NCBI GenBank assembly: GCA_964369775.1
Contig: CAYJHQ010000001.1
Coordinates: 1-64,000 of the forward strand
DNA from: CAUPWF01 sp964369775
GTDB lineage: Bacteria; Bacillota; Clostridia; Lachnospirales; Lachnospiraceae
Length of the DNA: 64,000 nucleotides
Reading direction: 5' to 3'
This document shows positions 57,183 to 64,000 of the stretch, piece by piece. Positions within the stretch are counted from its first letter, which is position 1; each line of letters opens with the position of its first letter. A program made the translations under genes and the position numbers. The notes under the pieces were generated by a model. That model was given only the letters and a program-made list of their open reading frames with translations. It searched no databases and was not told the origin of the DNA.

Positions 57183-57757
57183 TATCTTCTATACATAGAG
57201 GATACATCGAATGTGCTACTTAATAACCCTTCTAAATCTCCAGAAATTTCGATATTGGCCGGAGTAATCAACAGAATGTAGTTTGAAATCTTTTGAAGGT
57301 TTCCTTCTACTGCAAAAGCTGCTCCAGAAGTAAAATCAATAATTCTCTGTGCAATTTCAATATCCAATCCTTCCAAATTAATGATAATTGTTTTGTTTGC
57401 AATTAATGTTTCACAGATTTCACGTCCATCTTCAACCGCTGTTGGCTTAATTACGCATACTTTCATGTCTTTTCCTGTTCCGCTGTGACGCATCGGTGTA
57501 ACCTTGCTTAATGTACTACTACCTGTTGACGAAAATTTTGATTGAAAATTTTTCTTCGACGAGTAATCTACCGAATCTAAATCTTCATCTTTTTGAGTAT
57601 CTTTTGGCTTCTTAAGAAGACTCATACTCATTTTATTTTTAGATGATGGTTTTTCCTCGTATTCATCTTCGTCCTCATAATCATCATAAAAATCATCATC
57701 CTCATAATCATCATCATTCAGACTCATGTAATCCATAAATTTTTTAAATAATCCCAT
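57182..57757 (-). CDS. sepF: Cell division protein SepF
   Basis: SepF anchors FtsZ to the membrane at the division site. The N-terminus MGLFKKFMDYMSLN is the amphipathic membrane anchor, followed by an unusually acidic stretch (about 15-42, nearly all Asp, Glu and Tyr), and then the globular SepF domain (about 100-190: IINLEGLDIEIAQRIIDF). The open frame reaches 57781, but ATG 57757 gives the anchor; the GAGGAGA site is about 11 bases away. The acidic insert is longer than in Bacillus SepF. Confidence 0.93.
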   Translation of the reverse strand: MGLFKKFMDYMSLNDDDYEDDDFYDDYEDEDEYEEKPSSKNKMSMSLLKKPKDTQKDEDLDSVDYSSKKNFQSKFSSTGSSTLSKVTPMRHSGTGKDMKVCVIKPTAVEDGREICETLIANKTIIINLEGLDIEIAQRIIDFTSGAAFAVEGNLQKISNYILLITPANIEISGDLEGLLSSTFDVSSMYRR

Positions 57758-57796
57758 ATTGACATATCTCCTCTTGTTCATCTATATAATTTACAT

Positions 57797-58492
57797 TTAC
57801 AGTTTTTTATATATTCGCTCACCAAAAATGCTCGTTCCTACTCGCACCATGGTACTCCCCTCTTCTATAGCAACCTCGTAATCGTTAGACATTCCCATAG
57901 AAAGTTCACTCATCTTAACATTATCAAGGTTTTTCTCATTAATGTCAACACATAATTGATACAATTTTGCAAAAAATATACGATTTTCTTCAGGATTCGG
58001 TACATATGGAGCTATTGTCATCAATCCTTTTATGCTAATATTAGGATATTTTGATATAATTTCTATTTTTTCAGATAATTCGTCTATGTCAAATCCAAAC
58101 TTACTTTCTTCTTTTGCTACATTTACCTCTAGCAATATGTCAATCGTTCTATTATTCTTTATCGCTTCATCACTTATTGTCTTTGCTAGTCGTTCTGAAT
58201 CGACAGAATGTATTAAGCTTATAAATGGTGCAATATATTTCACTTTGTTTCTTTGTAGGTGTCCTATCATATGCCACGTGATGTCTTTTGGCAGTGCTTC
58301 ATACTTATCTCTAAGTTCTTGCACTTTATTTTCTCCAAAATCACGCATTCCACCTTCATACAATTCTTCTATCATTTCTTTTGGCTTTGTCTTGCTAACA
58401 CAGATTAAAGTTACATCCTCTATATTTCTATTTGCGTTTTGACAAGTTGTTTGAATATTGTCTTTAACCTCTTCTAAATTTGTTTTAAGCAT
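57797..58492 (-). CDS. YggS-family PLP-binding protein
   Basis: YggS/PROSC proteins bind pyridoxal phosphate and keep its balance without a known enzyme reaction. The 231-residue sequence has the PLP-Lys region LICVSKTKPKEMIEELYEGG, the HMIGHLQRNK motif, and the phosphate-binding ELSMGMSNDYEVAIEEGSTM. It is in the ylm cluster next to sepF, as is standard in Firmicutes. Confidence 0.92.
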   Translation of the reverse strand: MLKTNLEEVKDNIQTTCQNANRNIEDVTLICVSKTKPKEMIEELYEGGMRDFGENKVQELRDKYEALPKDITWHMIGHLQRNKVKYIAPFISLIHSVDSERLAKTISDEAIKNNRTIDILLEVNVAKEESKFGFDIDELSEKIEIISKYPNISIKGLMTIAPYVPNPEENRIFFAKLYQLCVDINEKNLDNVKMSELSMGMSNDYEVAIEEGSTMVRVGTSIFGERIYKKL

Positions 58493-58516
58493 TTTTCACC
58501 CTCGTATTTTAATTAT

Positions 58517-59929
58517 TTATATGATTTCATGTTCTTTTGTAGTATCGCTATTTAGCACGATATGGTCATAGTTTTCTAAGCTAAACTCTACCCCTTCTTC
58601 TACTATACTATATTCTTCGTTTGAAGATAGTACATTGACATAAATAATCTTTGTGTATCCATCATCAACATTGTAGACACCTTTTAATGTTACGGAATCA
58701 GACACCATAAATGTTTCGGCTAATTTTACTGAACCAGAATTAAGACTGTTTGAATTTCCGGTTTGCACAACTAAGTTTATCACAAGATTTTCCGGTATTT
58801 CATTAGTGGATATATAATAATTTGATTCATCGCTTTTCTTTATATCTACTCTAATGGGTAATACTCCTTCATCGCTTTGTGATAAGACGTAGTCACCATC
58901 GTTATCAAGGACAACATAAGCCTTCGGAATCACATAAGTGTCGAACTCTACAATACTAGTATTTGGAATTTTTATTCCTTCTTTATCTGAAATGTTTAGC
59001 TCTATATCTAGGTATCTCTCACTCGAATAACGAATCATGCCTTTATCGAAGGTAAGAACACCTATATCTCCATCTATCTCAAATTCCCCAACTAATGTGG
59101 AATCATCTAGATTAAAGGTAACTTCCATATACTCGATATCTTTAAAATCCTCCTTATCTTCTTCAGACAGTGGAATTGCAATTGACCAAATATCTGACAT
59201 TATTAGTTTATATAATGATTCGTTTTGTTCAATACTGCTTCCGGGAATAGTCACAGCTGAGTGATAATTAGCCTTATCAAAGTTTTTTTCTGTAACAGTA
59301 TCTACTGTTACATTCTCATAGCCATCAATTACATAAGATACAATCCCATCTTCAGGTGATGGATGAACTGTGATTGAACCTTGTGAATCTTCTACAGCTG
59401 CTTCTAAAAGCGTAATTTGATTGGCATTTCCCTCTTTTTGTAATGTATTTTGAATGCTATCTTTAAGCTGATTTACACCATTGATTTGCGATTTAGTACT
59501 ATTGCTTACAAAATTTGTTGTCAGCTCAATAATTTCTTGTTGTTCAGTTGCTGAAATTTCAACAACATCTTCCTCTTCTCCATCGCCAGATATATCAATC
59601 TCTGTGTCTGATAAGGTATACATATTTTGGTTTTTTGCAACCTTACCACCTTCTTGGATAAAAAAATTCGCATATCCTGATCCATCAGCCGATACAACTA
59701 GCTCCTCTCGTATAACGACTCCATTATATAGGGAATTCTTTAAAAGTGTTCCTTCTCTCGCTTCATATAGTGCAACATGTTCAGTTGTGAAAAACACAAA
59801 AATCCCAACAACCAAATAAGAAAAGACAATCAAAAACATGACAGTAGCTAAGTTTAGCTCTGGCTTGACCTTTGGCGTTTTGAACTTCACTATTTTTTTA
59901 GGTTTTCTCTTATATTTAAATTTCTTCAT
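58517..59929 (-). CDS. HlyD-like membrane-anchored protein
   Basis: The 470-residue protein has a very basic N-terminus (KKFKYKRKPKKIVKFK), one membrane helix (about 28-48) and a long extracytoplasmic part that resembles HlyD/membrane-fusion proteins (LKNSLYNGVVIREELVV; a barrel-sandwich pattern, then a Glu/Gln-rich helical insert). No ABC transporter is nearby, so an efflux role is not supported; its position before yggS-sepF-ylmH suggests an envelope or division partner. The start lies inside the end of the radical SAM gene (14-base overlap). Confidence 0.75.
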   Translation of the reverse strand: MKKFKYKRKPKKIVKFKTPKVKPELNLATVMFLIVFSYLVVGIFVFFTTEHVALYEAREGTLLKNSLYNGVVIREELVVSADGSGYANFFIQEGGKVAKNQNMYTLSDTEIDISGDGEEEDVVEISATEQQEIIELTTNFVSNSTKSQINGVNQLKDSIQNTLQKEGNANQITLLEAAVEDSQGSITVHPSPEDGIVSYVIDGYENVTVDTVTEKNFDKANYHSAVTIPGSSIEQNESLYKLIMSDIWSIAIPLSEEDKEDFKDIEYMEVTFNLDDSTLVGEFEIDGDIGVLTFDKGMIRYSSERYLDIELNISDKEGIKIPNTSIVEFDTYVIPKAYVVLDNDGDYVLSQSDEGVLPIRVDIKKSDESNYYISTNEIPENLVINLVVQTGNSNSLNSGSVKLAETFMVSDSVTLKGVYNVDDGYTKIIYVNVLSSNEEYSIVEEGVEFSLENYDHIVLNSDTTKEHEII

Positions 59930-60878
59930 TCTTTGCTCCTGCTGGCAATTTTTTCAACGCTGCACCATTAAGATAATTGCACTTTTTTCCTTGATAGCGG
60001 TTCTCCTTCTCAAGTTTATCAAGTAGTAAATCTTGCAACTTCCACCAACTCATTCCCCAATTTGAAAAGGTTGAATCGCTTTCAGGTACACGACTAAACA
60101 ACCTTTCAACTATCATATCAGAATGAATAAACTCTAGAAATGTAGCAACTCGCTCTAAATATTCTTCTACTGTACAAATTTCAAATGCTCCACCTGCATA
60201 TGCTTCACACATAGTAGTCCCTTTTGCAACGTAAAGGGAATGTACTTTTACTATTGTACTTTGCAACGCAGAGATAACCTTTGCGGTTTCAATTACATCA
60301 CACATCTGATCATTTGGAAGATTTAATATTACATGGGTGCAAGTTGTGAAGGAATATGGTTTGATCTGTATCATCGCATCTATATACTCAGCCAAAGTAT
60401 GTCCCCGATTAATTTTTTCTAGTGTTCTATAATTTGCAGTCTGTAGTCCAAGCTCAATCGTTATTTCTACCTGATAGACATCTCTTATACTAGCTAGACA
60501 CTCCAAATAGGGTTTAGCTATACAATCTGGTCTAGTAGACACAGAGATTTCCACTACTCCGTCTACAGAAGCTGCGACCTCTAAATTTCTTTTAAATTCA
60601 TTAAGCGGAATAAATGTATTTGTAAAGTTCTGAAAATATGCAATAAACTTTTTTGCTTTGTACTTTTTTGTTATAAATTCCTTTGTTTTTATAAGCTGTT
60701 CTCGTACCTGTATAGATGATGCCATCGCTTCAAAACCAGTACCTTTATCTGAGCAAAAACTACATCCGAAGGAATCGATTCTATTTGGACAAGTAATGGG
60801 TAGATTTACTGGAAGCTTATAAACTTTTTCACCATATTTATTTTTTAAATAATCTGAATATTTGTTATAATTTATCAT
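59916..60878 (-). CDS. Radical SAM protein, TIGR01212-like (YtqA/YhcC)
   Basis: The 320-residue protein has an unusual cluster spacing C30-x8-C39-x2-C42 (CPNRIDSFGCSFC), as in YhcC/TIGR01212 enzymes. Further stretches are ELGLQTANYRTLEKINRGHT and YVAKGTTMCEAYAGG. The open frame extends to 61016, but the family N-terminus begins MINYNKYSDYLKNKYGEKVY at ATG 60878. The ribosome site is weak. The substrate is unknown. It is the first gene of the ylm-type minus-strand set in this window. Confidence 0.85.
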   Translation of the reverse strand: MINYNKYSDYLKNKYGEKVYKLPVNLPITCPNRIDSFGCSFCSDKGTGFEAMASSIQVREQLIKTKEFITKKYKAKKFIAYFQNFTNTFIPLNEFKRNLEVAASVDGVVEISVSTRPDCIAKPYLECLASIRDVYQVEITIELGLQTANYRTLEKINRGHTLAEYIDAMIQIKPYSFTTCTHVILNLPNDQMCDVIETAKVISALQSTIVKVHSLYVAKGTTMCEAYAGGAFEICTVEEYLERVATFLEFIHSDMIVERLFSRVPESDSTFSNWGMSWWKLQDLLLDKLEKENRYQGKKCNYLNGAALKKLPAGAKNEEI

Positions 60879-60985
60879 AAATAATCCTATAGTATATTTT
60901 TCAAACCTCTTGGAGACACTAAGGTAACGCAAGATGAAGCGGCTTGCCAATTCACTTGTCATCTTATAAAAAAGGAGGAAACTAA

Positions 60986-61189
60986 ATGAAATGGTTAGAT
61001 AATACTGCTTTAGCATTGGTTATCGTAGGTGCCTTGAATTGGTTACTTGTAGGCTTGTTTCGTTTTGATTTAGTCGCGTATTTCTTTGGTGATCTATCTT
61101 GGCTTTCAAGAATAGTATACATTCTCGTTGGTATATGCGGTCTCTATCTCTTCTCGTTCTTTGGGAGAATCAGAAATGAAAACGTATAA
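60986..61189 (+). CDS. DUF378 (YuzA-like) membrane protein
   Basis: The 67-residue protein has two membrane helices and begins MKWLDNTALALVIVGALNWL, the DUF378 pattern with its conserved NWLLVGLF. Function is unknown. The AAAGGAGG ribosome site is excellent, and a strong hairpin follows it. It lies in the only gap between two minus-strand operons. Confidence 0.88.
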   Translation: MKWLDNTALALVIVGALNWLLVGLFRFDLVAYFFGDLSWLSRIVYILVGICGLYLFSFFGRIRNENV

Positions 61190-61208
61190 TATGAAAAAAC
61201 CAACTTAT

Positions 61209-61244
61209 GGGGTATCTCTAAAAAGAGATACCCCTTACTATTTT
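61209..61244 (+). terminator. Terminator between the DUF378 gene and mgsA
   Basis: GGGGTATCTC (61209-61218) pairs perfectly with GAGATACCCC (61225-61234) around TAAAAA, followed by a T-rich TTACTATTTT. It probably serves the DUF378 gene; the minus-strand side has no T run. Confidence 0.7.
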
Positions 61245-61638
61245 AACGATACATTTCACGCCATTCTAAGTCCCCACGATCAATTGCAAGCACAAGCACT
61301 TCTGCTGTAGCTACATTTGTCGCTAGTGGGATGTTGTGCATATCGCAAAGCTTTACAATATCATTAACATTTGGTTCATGAGATTTTGATGTCAAAGGGT
61401 CTCTAAGAAAAATCAAAGCATCTATTTCATTACATTCAATCTGCGCTCCCAACTGTTGTTGTCCTCCAAGATGACCTGCCAAGTACTTGTGTACATTAAG
61501 GTTCGTCACCTCTTCTACTAATCGTCCTGTTGTGCCTGTTGCATATAATTTGTGTTTACTTAAAATCCCTCTATATGCAATACAAAAATTTTGAATTAAT
61601 TTCTTTTTTGCATCGTGTGCTACTAGTCCTATATTCAT
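61243..61638 (-). CDS. mgsA: Methylglyoxal synthase
   Basis: MgsA converts dihydroxyacetone phosphate to methylglyoxal and phosphate, a bypass of glycolysis under phosphate limitation. The 131-residue protein matches the family: MNIGLVAHDAKKKLIQNFCI at the start, the GTTGRL, GGQQQLGAQI and FLRDPLTSKSHEPNVND motifs, in which Asp, Thr and His bind substrate. The frame is open to 61929 inside rodA, but AAGGAGTG before ATG 61638 sets the start. It is the last gene of the min operon. Confidence 0.95.
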   Translation of the reverse strand: MNIGLVAHDAKKKLIQNFCIAYRGILSKHKLYATGTTGRLVEEVTNLNVHKYLAGHLGGQQQLGAQIECNEIDALIFLRDPLTSKSHEPNVNDIVKLCDMHNIPLATNVATAEVLVLAIDRGDLEWREMYR

Positions 61639-61652
61639 GTCTTTTTCACTCC

Positions 61653-62765
61653 TTATTGAAATTTTCTCTGCTGTAACCCTATATTCAAAACAATTCCCAT
61701 ACCTACAAATAGACTTACGATTGACGTCAGTCCATAACTGATAAACGGTAGTGGAATTCCCGTATTTGGTAATAATCCTGTCGCCACCGACATATTGATA
61801 AAGGATTGGAAGGCAATCTGTGATGCAATGCCATAACAAATTAATTTGCCTGCAAAAATCTGGCACCGAAATCCAATTAAAATACATTGCATAACCAATA
61901 TCATCAATAATGTAATAACTATACAACAACCTACAAACCCGAGTTCCTCCCCAATAATAGCAAAGATGAAATCTGTTTGAGGCTCTGATAAATAATTTCC
62001 ATTTTTTAAAGAAATCGTTGTATTGTTATCTAGTCCCTTTCCACTCAACTGACCAGACCCAATTGCGATAATCGAATTGGTCTGCTGTCTAGATCCGTCA
62101 GCGGATTCTTCAGGGTTAAGCCAACTCATAATACGATCTTGCTGATAGTCTTGTATCAGTATCTGATTTGGTTGTGTCACATACCATAGCAACCCTATTG
62201 AAACAGGTATACCAACTAATAGTGTAATTCCAATTAATTTAAAATCCAACCCTGAAAGAAATATCAAAGCTAAGAATACTAAAACCATACTAAGCGATGT
62301 CGATAAATCTGGTTGAAGCAAAACTAGCGAAACTGGAATTATAAATAGTATACCGCATTTTGCGAGAAATTTCCAATTTTTTATTTGTTCTTTTCCTTCC
62401 ATTAGATGCTGGGCAAAAAATAGAACTAAAATAATCTTGGTTAATTCTGACGGCTGAAAAGAAAGGAAGCCTAAATCAATCCATCTAGTAGCTCCATTTA
62501 CTTCATTGCCGAAGAATGTAACGATTAGAAGGAGTATGATGTTCAGAAAGTACAAAGGCCATTTAAGCTTTAAAATCCATTGATAATCAATAAATGAGAC
62601 TACAAGCATACCCACTATACCTATAATTATACCGAGTAGTTGTCGACTCTGTAATGATTCACTGGCACTCCCCACAATCAAATAACCTAGATATGAAATT
62701 ATGATTAAAAGAATAACTAATCCCCATTTGTAACTTCTAATATTATACCGTTTTAATAAATTCAC
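61653..62765 (-). CDS. rodA: RodA-type SEDS glycan polymerase
   Basis: RodA polymerises peptidoglycan glycan strands for cell elongation. The 370-residue product has about ten helices, the catalytic-loop Asp in a WLNPEESADG-type segment, the GNYLSEPQTDFIFAIIGEELG region, and LPFISYGLTSI near the end. It starts with GTG 62765, which overlaps the minE stop in a GTGA arrangement. It is distinct from the larger SEDS gene at 7757, which has its own PBP. Confidence 0.93.
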   Translation of the reverse strand: MNLLKRYNIRSYKWGLVILLIIISYLGYLIVGSASESLQSRQLLGIIIGIVGMLVVSFIDYQWILKLKWPLYFLNIILLLIVTFFGNEVNGATRWIDLGFLSFQPSELTKIILVLFFAQHLMEGKEQIKNWKFLAKCGILFIIPVSLVLLQPDLSTSLSMVLVFLALIFLSGLDFKLIGITLLVGIPVSIGLLWYVTQPNQILIQDYQQDRIMSWLNPEESADGSRQQTNSIIAIGSGQLSGKGLDNNTTISLKNGNYLSEPQTDFIFAIIGEELGFVGCCIVITLLMILVMQCILIGFRCQIFAGKLICYGIASQIAFQSFINMSVATGLLPNTGIPLPFISYGLTSIVSLFVGMGIVLNIGLQQRKFQ

Positions 62766-62992
62766 TTTAACTCTCCTGTGTATCTTATATGTATATCTGA
62801 CCTTGTAAACTCTAAATCGAAATGATCTTCTTTAATCTGTATGTATTTCGATACTACAAAAAACATGTCTTGTTTTAATTGAAGTACTTTATCTGGTGCG
62901 CATTGTGTTCTATCTGATGATAATACATTCTGCAATCTTTGCTTAGCAATAGAGACAGATGCATTTTTCTTATTTAGAAATACGCTTAACAT
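62762..62992 (-). CDS. minE: Cell division topological specificity factor MinE
   Basis: MinE displaces MinC/MinD from the membrane to place the division site at midcell. The 76-residue protein begins MLSVFLNKKNASVSIAKQRL and has the MinD-contacting helix and the C-terminal dimer domain (VVSKYIQIKEDHFDLEF). It is preceded by an AGGAGG site and lies between minD and rodA. Many Firmicutes use DivIVA instead, but MinCDE systems are known in clostridia. Confidence 0.93.
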   Translation of the reverse strand: MLSVFLNKKNASVSIAKQRLQNVLSSDRTQCAPDKVLQLKQDMFFVVSKYIQIKEDHFDLEFTRSDIHIRYTGELK

Positions 62993-63009
62993 AGAAAATC
63001 CTCCTATTT

Positions 63010-63795
63010 TTATTGAAATACTTTTGTCAATATGGAACGGAATCCTCTACCTTTATTAAAGTCTATAAACGGAACTTCTTTTCCTATAAGTCTAGCACAG
63101 ATGTTTGTATAAGCTTGTCCAGCAGTCGATTGCATCCCAATAACAGATTCTCCTTGATTGGTGCTAATTACTACCTGCTCATCATCTGGAATAATTCCTA
63201 ATATAGGAGCAACTAGAATTTCTGAAACGTCTTCAACAGACATCATATCTCCCCTTTTTACCATGTCAATTCGTATTCGATTGATAATTAGCTTAATATC
63301 TCTAATTTTATTTACTTCTAGCAACCCTATAATTCTATCCGCATCACGAATAGCTGAAACTTCTGGAGTTGTAACAACAATAGCCTTTGTGGCACCTGCT
63401 ATGGCATTTTGAAAACCTTGTTCAATACCAGCAGGACAATCGAGTAATACATAATCATACTCTTCTGCTAAGTCCTCTGTCAATTTTGCCATTTGTTGAG
63501 GAGATATGGCCGTTTTATCCCTTGTTTGTGCCGAGGGCAATAAATAAAGTTCTTTACAACGCTTATCTTGAATAATCGCTTGCTTCACCCTACATCTTCC
63601 TTCAATAACATCTACTAGATTATAGACAATCCTATTCTCTAATCCCATAACTACATCGAGATTTCTAAGACCTAAATCTGTATCAATTACAATTACTTTC
63701 TTTCCAATCTTTGCTAATCCCACTCCTATATTTGCTGTCGTGGTTGTTTTTCCAACTCCACCTTTTCCAGATGTAATAACAATAACTTCTCCCAT
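63010..63795 (-). CDS. minD: Septum-site determining protein MinD
   Basis: MinD is the membrane ATPase that recruits the division inhibitor MinC. The 261-residue protein has the deviant Walker A SGKGGVGKTTTTANIG, Walker B-like IDTDLGLRNLDVVMGLENR, and VTTPEVSAIRDADRIIG. It ends in a C-terminal amphipathic helix (about 245-261: FRSILTKVFQ) for membrane binding. The AGGAGG ribosome site before it is strong, and minC is upstream. Confidence 0.96.
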   Translation of the reverse strand: MGEVIVITSGKGGVGKTTTTANIGVGLAKIGKKVIVIDTDLGLRNLDVVMGLENRIVYNLVDVIEGRCRVKQAIIQDKRCKELYLLPSAQTRDKTAISPQQMAKLTEDLAEEYDYVLLDCPAGIEQGFQNAIAGATKAIVVTTPEVSAIRDADRIIGLLEVNKIRDIKLIINRIRIDMVKRGDMMSVEDVSEILVAPILGIIPDDEQVVISTNQGESVIGMQSTAGQAYTNICARLIGKEVPFIDFNKGRGFRSILTKVFQ

Positions 63796-63813
63796 TCTCA
63801 GTTCCTCCTAAAT

Positions 63814-64000
63814 CTAATTCATCGGGTCTAAATAAATGTGATCCCCATCAATGGTAGCAATCTTTGATTTCATAGTTATATCATCTTTTGTTCGCGTAAA
63901 TTGTCGCTTTGCCACGACATCAGCAATTTTTAATATTTTGGGTTCCATATTTAGTGCACATACGAAAGCATCTCTGTCTCCTGCTGCTCCTGCATGTACA
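63814..64000 (-). CDS. minC: Septum-site determining protein MinC, C-terminal part (truncated by window end)
   Basis: Read from the right edge on the minus strand, the open frame contains VHAGAAGDRDAFVCALNMEP, the C-terminal MinC domain motif, and continues KILKIADVV through to DPMN and a stop. Its stop is 18 bases before the minD start. The N-terminal part lies outside the window. MinC inhibits FtsZ assembly away from midcell. Confidence 0.9.
   Translation of the reverse strand, partial: VHAGAAGDRDAFVCALNMEPKILKIADVVAKRQFTRTKDDITMKSKIATIDGDHIYLDPMN

Noticed and set aside
58032..58442. 136-residue plus-strand reading frame inside the yggS-type gene
   Set aside because: Shadow of a conserved minus-strand gene; composition is Ser/Phe-rich as expected for an antisense frame.
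61128..61310. 60-residue plus-strand frame overlapping the DUF378 gene, the terminator and mgsA
   Set aside because: It crosses a strong terminator hairpin and overlaps two real genes; no start signal.
1..64000. CRISPR arrays, tRNA, rRNA, insertion sequences, prophage
   Set aside because: All gaps between genes are under about 250 bases and none shows regular direct repeats, cloverleaf structure or transposase remnants on inspection by eye.

Overview
The window is 64 kb of AT-rich, almost gap-free chromosome from an anaerobic, endospore-forming member of the Clostridia. Gene content and order suggest Lachnospiraceae, close to the Lachnoclostridium/Clostridium phytofermentans group; this is an inference from gene content, not a database match. 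Supporting signs are an Rnf complex, sporulation genes (ytfJ, an alpha/beta-type SASP, ylbJ), short-form HisG with HisZ, the Prp protease paired with an N-terminally extended L27, a complete minCDE set, a selenium-dependent molybdenum hydroxylase maturation set, and many oxygen-sensitive Fe-S and radical SAM enzymes. No intergenic gap exceeds 300 bases, and I saw no rRNA, tRNA, CRISPR array, insertion sequence or prophage.

Layout. 1-2521: end of the rnf operon (rnfE-A-B) plus a DUF2752 membrane protein. 2529-5326: a small membrane protein, ruvAB and zapA. 5373-12475: a U32 protein, a FtsW/RodA-PBP pair whose genes overlap by more than 100 bases, two genes of unknown function, ytfJ and a 46-residue membrane protein. 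12501-12817: rpmB on the minus strand. 12868-17300: Asp23 protein, FakA/YloV, recG and a SASP gene. 17378-20026: rsmD, coaD and a coiled-coil gene, facing ylbJ. 20067-26903: RNA-modification enzymes (RsmF-, RsuA- and RluA-type), a HAD phosphatase, a YgiQ radical SAM protein and recU. 26900-32135: his operon hisZ-G-D-B-(HisF-like+HisIE). 32156-39514: a small membrane protein, the radical SAM/DUF2344/RNase G set, aspartate kinase and a GGDEF-EAL protein. 39524-43868: rplU-prp-rpmA, then obgE-yhbY-nadD-yqeK-rsfS. 43913-50068: purine permease, three-subunit xanthine dehydrogenase-type hydroxylase, MocA-like transferase and xpt. 50132-54193: lexA (minus), yqeC-yqeB (plus), an SOS-controlled LysM protein and a Xer-type recombinase. 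54271-60878: minus-strand CMP-kinase-like gene and the rluD-lspA-ylmH-sepF-yggS group with a HlyD-like protein and a TIGR01212-type radical SAM protein. 60986-61189: DUF378 gene. 61243-64000: minus-strand minC-minD-minE-rodA-mgsA.

How the genes work together. Ribosome assembly and translation genes (L21, L27, L28, Obg, YhbY, RsfS, RsmD, pseudouridine synthases) sit among cell-envelope and division genes (zapA, sepF, ylmH, FtsW/RodA, PBP, RodA, Min). The xanthine hydroxylase operon and yqeC/yqeB together suggest purine breakdown through a molybdenum enzyme that may carry labile selenium. lexA, a gene with three LexA boxes that probably encodes a YneA-type division inhibitor, and a tyrosine recombinase form a compact DNA-damage/division block inside that purine region.

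The most unusual items are the HisIE protein fused to a HisF-like barrel that has lost the first catalytic Asp (F11 in place of D11), the four-cysteine tail on RnfE, the triple LexA-box promoter, the FtsW/PBP overlap, a terminator embedded in the opposing ylbJ gene, and two unexplained palindromic promoter regions (50841-50873 and 53016-53116). Everything else looks like conserved housekeeping sequence. I did not find a clearly undescribed defence or mobile system.
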